From positions 101,561-165,560 of the forward strand of contig JAHCBA010000009.1 of NCBI GenBank assembly GCA_019634625.1: a stretch of DNA of 64,000 bases, in the 5' to 3' direction. Of this stretch, positions 60,082-64,000 are shown piece by piece. Both the position numbers and the translations under genes were made by a program. The stretch's first letter is position 1, and each line of letters starts with the position of its first letter. The stretch comes from Verrucomicrobiia bacterium. GTDB taxonomy: Bacteria > Verrucomicrobiota > Verrucomicrobiia > Limisphaerales > CAIMTB01. Under the pieces are notes generated by a model. That model had not been told where the DNA came from. It did no database searches and saw only the letters and a program-made list of their open reading frames with translations.

Positions 60082-62271
60082 ATGATCTCACAAGCCCCGT
60101 CTTCGTCGGAACTCGCCGAACTTCGCGCCGGTCTGCACCGGCTGGCGCGCAACCTGTGGTGGACCTGGAACCAGGACGCCCAGGATCTGTTCCAGGAACT
60201 GTCGCCGCGCTCGTGGCAGAACCTTTATCACAACGCGGTGGCGGTGATGTGGGAAGTGTCGGATTACGAGTTGAAGGTCCACCTGATGGAGCCGGCGTTC
60301 CGGCAGCGGGTGAAGGATGTGCTGGCGGACTTCGACGCGTATCTGGCGGAGCCGAACACCTGGGCGAAGGAGCACGCGCCGGAGCTGGCGGAGCGGCCGG
60401 TGGCGTATTTCTCGGCGGAGTTCGGGTTTCACGAGACCCTGCCGATTGCGGCGGGGGGCTTGGGGGTGCTGGCCGGGGACCACGCGAAGGCGGCGAGCGA
60501 TCTTGGGCTGGGGTTTGTGGGGATCAGCCTGTTTTACCGGGAGGGGTACTTCCAGCAGGCGATCGACCAGAACAACTGGCAGACCGAGTACTACGCGTGG
60601 CTGGACCCGAAGAACCTGCCGCTCGAGCCGGTGGTGGATGGGAAGGGGGAGCCGGTGCGCTGCCATGTGCGGCTGGGGATGAGCACCGTTCATTTCCGGG
60701 CGTGGCGGGTGAATGTGGGGCGGTGCCCGGTCTATCTGCTCGATCCGCACGTGGACGGGAACGAGGAGCATTTCCGGAACATGGCGAGCCGTGTGTACGG
60801 GGGCGACAACTCGACGCGCATCATGCAGGAGATTCTGCTGGGCGTGGGCGGGGTGCGGTTGCTGCGCACGCTCGGGATCGAGCCGTCGGTGTTCCACATG
60901 AACGAGGGGCACGCGGCGTTTCTGATTTTGGAACTGGTGCGGGAGAAGCTGGCGGCGGGGATGGGTTTCGACGAGGCGCTGGCGGGGGTGCGCGAGCACT
61001 GCGTGTTCACCACGCACACGCCGGTCGAGGCCGGGCACGACCGGTTCAGTCCGGAGCTGATGTCCTACATGGCGCACAAGTTCCAGACGCAGCTTGGGTT
61101 GACGCACGAGCAGTTGATGGCGCTGGGGCGGGTGAAGGCGGATGACGCGACGGAGCCGTTTTGCATGACGGTGCTGGCGCTGAAGGGATCGCGCGCGGCG
61201 AACGGCGTGAGCGAGCTGCACGGGGCGGTCAGCCGGGAGATGTGGCGCGGGTTGTATCCGGGGGCTTCGACGGACGAGGTGCCGATCGGGCATGTGACCA
61301 ACGGCGTGCATCTGCCGGGTTGGATGAAGGGGACGGCGCGGAGGTTCTGGTACGACAAGTACTGCGACTGGGAGCGGGCCAACGGGAGTTCGGGGCCGGC
61401 GGCGCCGCACCTTCGCACGGCGGATTTCTGGGAGCGGCTGGTGAACTCCGGGGAGTTCTGGGAACGGATGGCGGACCCGACGTTCACGACGGACGAGGAA
61501 TTGTGGTCGTTGCGGTACAAGCTGCGGCGGCAGCTGGTGGAGTTTGCGCGGCGCCGGCTGTTGATCCAGGGGCAGCGGATTTCGCAGCGGGACTTCATCG
61601 AGTTCGACCATCTGCTGAGCACGGATGCGCTGACCATCGGGTTTGCGCGGCGGTTTGCGACATACAAGCGGGCGCCGCTGATATTCGATCATTTCGAGCA
61701 GATCGTGGGGCTGACGCGCGATTCGCAGCGGCCGGTGCAGTTCATTTTCGCGGGCAAGGCGCATCCGCGGGACGACGCGGGGAAGACGTTCATCCAGAAG
61801 ATCATCCACCTGAGCAAGCACAGCGAACTCAAGGGGCGGCTGGTGTTCATCGAGAACTACGACATCCACATCGCGCGGCAGATGACCAGCGGCTGCGACG
61901 TGTGGTTGAACAATCCGCGGCGTCCCCTCGAGGCCAGCGGCACCAGCGGGATGAAGACCACGACGCACGGGTGCCTGAATCTCAGCATTCTTGACGGATG
62001 GTGGCGCGAGGGCTGGAACGGCGAGAACGGATTCGCCATCGGGGACGATTCGCATCCGGCGGACGTGGTGGAACAGGACCGGCGGGACACGGAGAACCTG
62101 TACCGGGTGCTGACCGAGGAGGTGATCCCCTGTTATTACGACCGGGACGGCAACGGGCTTCCGCGGCAGTGGCTCAAGCGGATCCGCAACGCGATGGTCA
62201 CGCTGGCCCCGAAGTACACCACCTGGCGGATGGTGCAGGAGTACGTGGCGAAGTATTACCTCGCGCGATAG
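60082..62271 (+). CDS. glgP: Alpha-glucan phosphorylase (GT35)
   Basis: Releases glucose 1-phosphate from glycogen-type glucans. The ATG at 60082 (MISQAPSSSELAELRAGLHR) gives 729 residues and the short-type phosphorylase (TIGR02094-like) N-terminus LARNLWWTWNQDAQDLFQEL; a GTG at 59995 would add 29 residues without family similarity. Key blocks: VAYFSAEFGFHETLPIAAGG, LGVLAGDHAKAASDLGL, VFHMNEGHAAFLILE, FTTHTPVEAGHDRF, IGFARRFATYKRAPL, and the pyridoxal-phosphate region LEASGTSGMKTTTHGCLN with its Lys. The last 16 bp overlap the convergent amidohydrolase gene. Confidence 0.95.
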   Translation: MISQAPSSSELAELRAGLHRLARNLWWTWNQDAQDLFQELSPRSWQNLYHNAVAVMWEVSDYELKVHLMEPAFRQRVKDVLADFDAYLAEPNTWAKEHAPELAERPVAYFSAEFGFHETLPIAAGGLGVLAGDHAKAASDLGLGFVGISLFYREGYFQQAIDQNNWQTEYYAWLDPKNLPLEPVVDGKGEPVRCHVRLGMSTVHFRAWRVNVGRCPVYLLDPHVDGNEEHFRNMASRVYGGDNSTRIMQEILLGVGGVRLLRTLGIEPSVFHMNEGHAAFLILELVREKLAAGMGFDEALAGVREHCVFTTHTPVEAGHDRFSPELMSYMAHKFQTQLGLTHEQLMALGRVKADDATEPFCMTVLALKGSRAANGVSELHGAVSREMWRGLYPGASTDEVPIGHVTNGVHLPGWMKGTARRFWYDKYCDWERANGSSGPAAPHLRTADFWERLVNSGEFWERMADPTFTTDEELWSLRYKLRRQLVEFARRRLLIQGQRISQRDFIEFDHLLSTDALTIGFARRFATYKRAPLIFDHFEQIVGLTRDSQRPVQFIFAGKAHPRDDAGKTFIQKIIHLSKHSELKGRLVFIENYDIHIARQMTSGCDVWLNNPRRPLEASGTSGMKTTTHGCLNLSILDGWWREGWNGENGFAIGDDSHPADVVEQDRRDTENLYRVLTEEVIPCYYDRDGNGLPRQWLKRIRNAMVTLAPKYTTWRMVQEYVAKYYLAR

Positions 62272-63647
62272 CGCTCGTAGAGCCGGGTGTGGCGGGTTTC
62301 GAGCGGGACCTCCCGCCCGGCGATCCACATGCGAAGCACGTTGGCGCGGAGGTCGAGGATGTCGGCGTCTGCCACGAACAGGGTGGCGTCCTTGCCGGCT
62401 TCGAGGGAGCCCAGGCGGTCGCCGAGGCCGAGCATCTGCGCGGGGTGCAGGGTGAGCGCGCGCAGGGCCTCGTCGCGGGGAAGACCGAAGGCCACCGCAT
62501 GGGAGGCGGCGTAGGGGATATTGCGGACGTTCGAGGCTCCGAAGCGGTCGGCTCCTCCGGAGAAGGCGAACTTCACCCCGGCCCGGGCGAGGACCGCGGG
62601 GGCGGTGAAGTGGACGTCGTAGGGGTCGGTGTCGCGGGCGGGCAGGGTGAAGACGTGATCGAAGGCGACCGGGACGCCCTGCCGTGCGAGGTCGTCGGGG
62701 AGACGCCACGCATCGCGGCCGCCGGCCAGAACGACGCGATAATGGCGTCGGGCGGCCCATTCGAGGGCGGACCGGATCTGGCGGATTTCGTTGGCGTGGA
62801 GGAAGACGGGGATTTCGCCGCGGAGGACGGGAAGCATGGCTTCCCAGGCGGGCACGGGGAGGAAACCATCCGAGGGAGGTTCGGGGCGGGGGTTGGGTTC
62901 ACCGGGAAGGCGGGGACGTTCGGTGGTGAAGGACGAGGCGGCGCGGCGGCGGGCATAGGCTTCGGCCTCGTTGAAGAACTCGTCGAGGTCGCGCAGGCGC
63001 CGCTCACGATCCCGGATCTGATCCTCGATCGAGCGCCAGCGGTCAGGCTGGGGGGATTCGGAGCGCGGGGTGGTGTTGAGGGCGAAGGGAGGCCAGGCGA
63101 CGTGCAGACCCGTGACCCGTCGGACCGCGGTTTCCTCGATGGTCCAGCCGTGAAGGGCGATGACGGACGAATGGCCGGCGACGAGGCCGCCCGACGGGGT
63201 GGCCTGGGCATGGGTGTAGCCGTTGGCGCGGGCGACCGGGATCAGTTCGGAGTCGGGATTGACGGCGAGCCAGGCGTACACGTCGGGGGTGAACTCACCG
63301 ACCTCGTTGGAGTCGCGGGTGGCGCGGACGGCGTCGATTTCGACGAGACCGAGGAGGGTGAGGGGCGCGATCAGGCCGGGGAAGACATGGGCGCCGTTGA
63401 GTTCGACCACGCGATCGGGGGCCTGGGCGGGTTCCGTGCCCACGGCGGCGATGAGGCCGTGGCGGAGGACGAGCGGGGCATTGGTCAGGGTGGGACCGGA
63501 GACCGTGTGCAGGATGCCGCCGCGCAGGACGACCGTTTCGGCGGCGGCCGGTGCGGAGGCCGCGAGGGCCGCGAGGGCCGCGCAGGCGAGGTGGAGGAGG
63601 GTGAGGGGGGATTTCACGGCGTGGAAGGGGCGGAGGTGGAGAGGCAT
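62256..63647 (-). CDS. Amidohydrolase-like secreted protein
   Basis: 463 residues with a signal peptide (LLHLACAALAALAASAPAAA). The amidohydrolase outline is present: VVLRGGILHTVSGPTLTNAP, ELNGAHVFPGLIAPLTLLGL, HANEIRQIRSALEWAARRHY, FDHVFTLPARDTDPYD, FAFSGGADRFGASNVRN and LHPAQMLGLGDRLGSLEAGK. The metal-binding HxH that normally follows PGLID is replaced (PGLIAPLTLLGL), while later His residues remain, so the active site differs from classical enzymes. It may be a scaffold or use another ligand set. The upstream neighbour is another amidohydrolase. Confidence 0.78.
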   Translation of the reverse strand: MPLHLRPFHAVKSPLTLLHLACAALAALAASAPAAAETVVLRGGILHTVSGPTLTNAPLVLRHGLIAAVGTEPAQAPDRVVELNGAHVFPGLIAPLTLLGLVEIDAVRATRDSNEVGEFTPDVYAWLAVNPDSELIPVARANGYTHAQATPSGGLVAGHSSVIALHGWTIEETAVRRVTGLHVAWPPFALNTTPRSESPQPDRWRSIEDQIRDRERRLRDLDEFFNEAEAYARRRAASSFTTERPRLPGEPNPRPEPPSDGFLPVPAWEAMLPVLRGEIPVFLHANEIRQIRSALEWAARRHYRVVLAGGRDAWRLPDDLARQGVPVAFDHVFTLPARDTDPYDVHFTAPAVLARAGVKFAFSGGADRFGASNVRNIPYAASHAVAFGLPRDEALRALTLHPAQMLGLGDRLGSLEAGKDATLFVADADILDLRANVLRMWIAGREVPLETRHTRLYERYRAR

Positions 63648-63673
63648 GAGGGCGGCGCCGGGGGTCGGTCGGG

Positions 63674-64000
63674 TCAGGGGTGGTTCGGGAGGAGGCAGTC
63701 CTGGCAGTCGCGGACGCCGAGGTGCGTGGCCTGTTCGAGGGCGCGGCGGAAGAAGAGGGCGCGGGCGGCATCGCTGGCGGAGGTGCCGGTGCGGGAGGCG
63801 GGTGAGGATTGGGAGCGGGCCTTGGCGAGGAGGGCGTCGCGTTCGTCGGCGAGGGCGCGGACGCGGGCGGCTTCCTGGGCGCGGTCGAAGTATTTCCGGC
63901 CGTCGATCCAGGTTTCGAGGCAGACGCTGGCGGAGTCGAGCGGATGACCGGACCAGAGGACGAAGTCGGCGTCCTTGCCGACTTCGAGGGAACCGACCCA
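63674..64000 (-). CDS. Amidohydrolase-like protein, C-terminal part
   Basis: The frame enters at the window edge and ends with a TGA at 63676-63674; only the last 108 residues are visible. They begin WVGSLEVGKDADFVLWSGHP and LDSASVCLETWIDGRKYFDR, the usual C-terminal beta-sandwich of amidohydrolases, then a helical tail with a Cys pair (GVRDCQDCLLPNHP). It lies 26 bp upstream of the second amidohydrolase, so the two are probably co-transcribed. Confidence 0.8.
   Translation of the reverse strand, partial: WVGSLEVGKDADFVLWSGHPLDSASVCLETWIDGRKYFDRAQEAARVRALADERDALLAKARSQSSPASRTGTSASDAARALFFRRALEQATHLGVRDCQDCLLPNHP

Noticed and set aside
60088-62760. 890-codon minus-strand frame opposite glgP
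   Set aside because: The plus strand encodes a full alpha-glucan phosphorylase.

Overview
The window is GC-rich (roughly two thirds G+C by eye) chromosomal DNA from a bacterium of the Verrucomicrobiota, most likely from the Pedosphaera/Limisphaera side of the phylum. The evidence is the protein mix: a PVC-type secreted dehydrogenase (cut by the left edge), CotH/lamin-tail, FG-GAP/UnbV, DUF3160 and ThuA-like secreted proteins, and an alternative complex III (ACIII) operon. No tRNA, rRNA, CRISPR array, prophage or intact transposase was seen. The lineage is inferred from family content, not from a marker-gene tree.

Layout. 1-5960 (minus): partial PVC-type protein, then a translation/repair cluster rpsP-khpA-trmD-rplS-rnhB-yraN-mutM-htrA with several 4-bp ATGA overlaps; rimM is missing from its usual place. 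6561-11478 (plus): BamE-like protein, Tat-exported FAD oxidoreductase, copper P-type ATPase. 11547-16536: FG-GAP/UnbV protein and rpe on minus, cold-shock protein and hemW on plus. 16773-27853 (plus): ten tightly overlapping genes, actABCDEF, a small one-helix protein, a subunit-I-like protein of the cbb3 family that seems to have lost most haem/copper ligands, a CcoO-like cytochrome and a second mono-haem cytochrome. 27831-31308 (minus): DUF2784, S9 peptidase, ThuA-like protein. 31498-34284 (plus): BlaI repressor with two operators, and an M56 sensor peptidase carrying an ExbD-like domain. 34377-42538 (minus): YceI, a giant CotH/LamG/lamin-tail protein, TauE/SafE permease, PQQ-like propeller. 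43377-52528: tyrS, DUF3160 protein, DAHP synthase with a candidate attenuator leader, two secreted unknowns, a LytTR response regulator. 53563-64000: a giant repeat-rich secreted protein, alpha-glucan phosphorylase and two amidohydrolase-like proteins.

How the genes work together. ActA-F oxidise quinol and pass electrons through c-type haems; the downstream cbb3-like genes would normally form the oxidase, but their catalytic subunit looks degenerate, so the real terminal acceptor is uncertain. BlaI and the M56 protein form a repressor/sensor pair. The DAHP synthase leader reads Trp-Arg-Tyr-Phe-Ala-Phe just before a terminator hairpin, as expected for attenuation by aromatic amino acids.

The intergenic DNA is rich in structured repeats. 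There is a 73-bp imperfect palindrome (core of a 164-bp element) in four places; a roughly 180-235-bp element in two places whose arms are complementary hexamer arrays (CTCGTA against TACGAG) enclosing a conserved loop; a five-copy array of a unit carrying a 14-bp palindrome, with a lone relative upstream of blaI; a perfect 24-bp inverted repeat; and short REP-like repeats. These repeats, the altered subunit I and the DAHP leader are the most unusual parts of the window.
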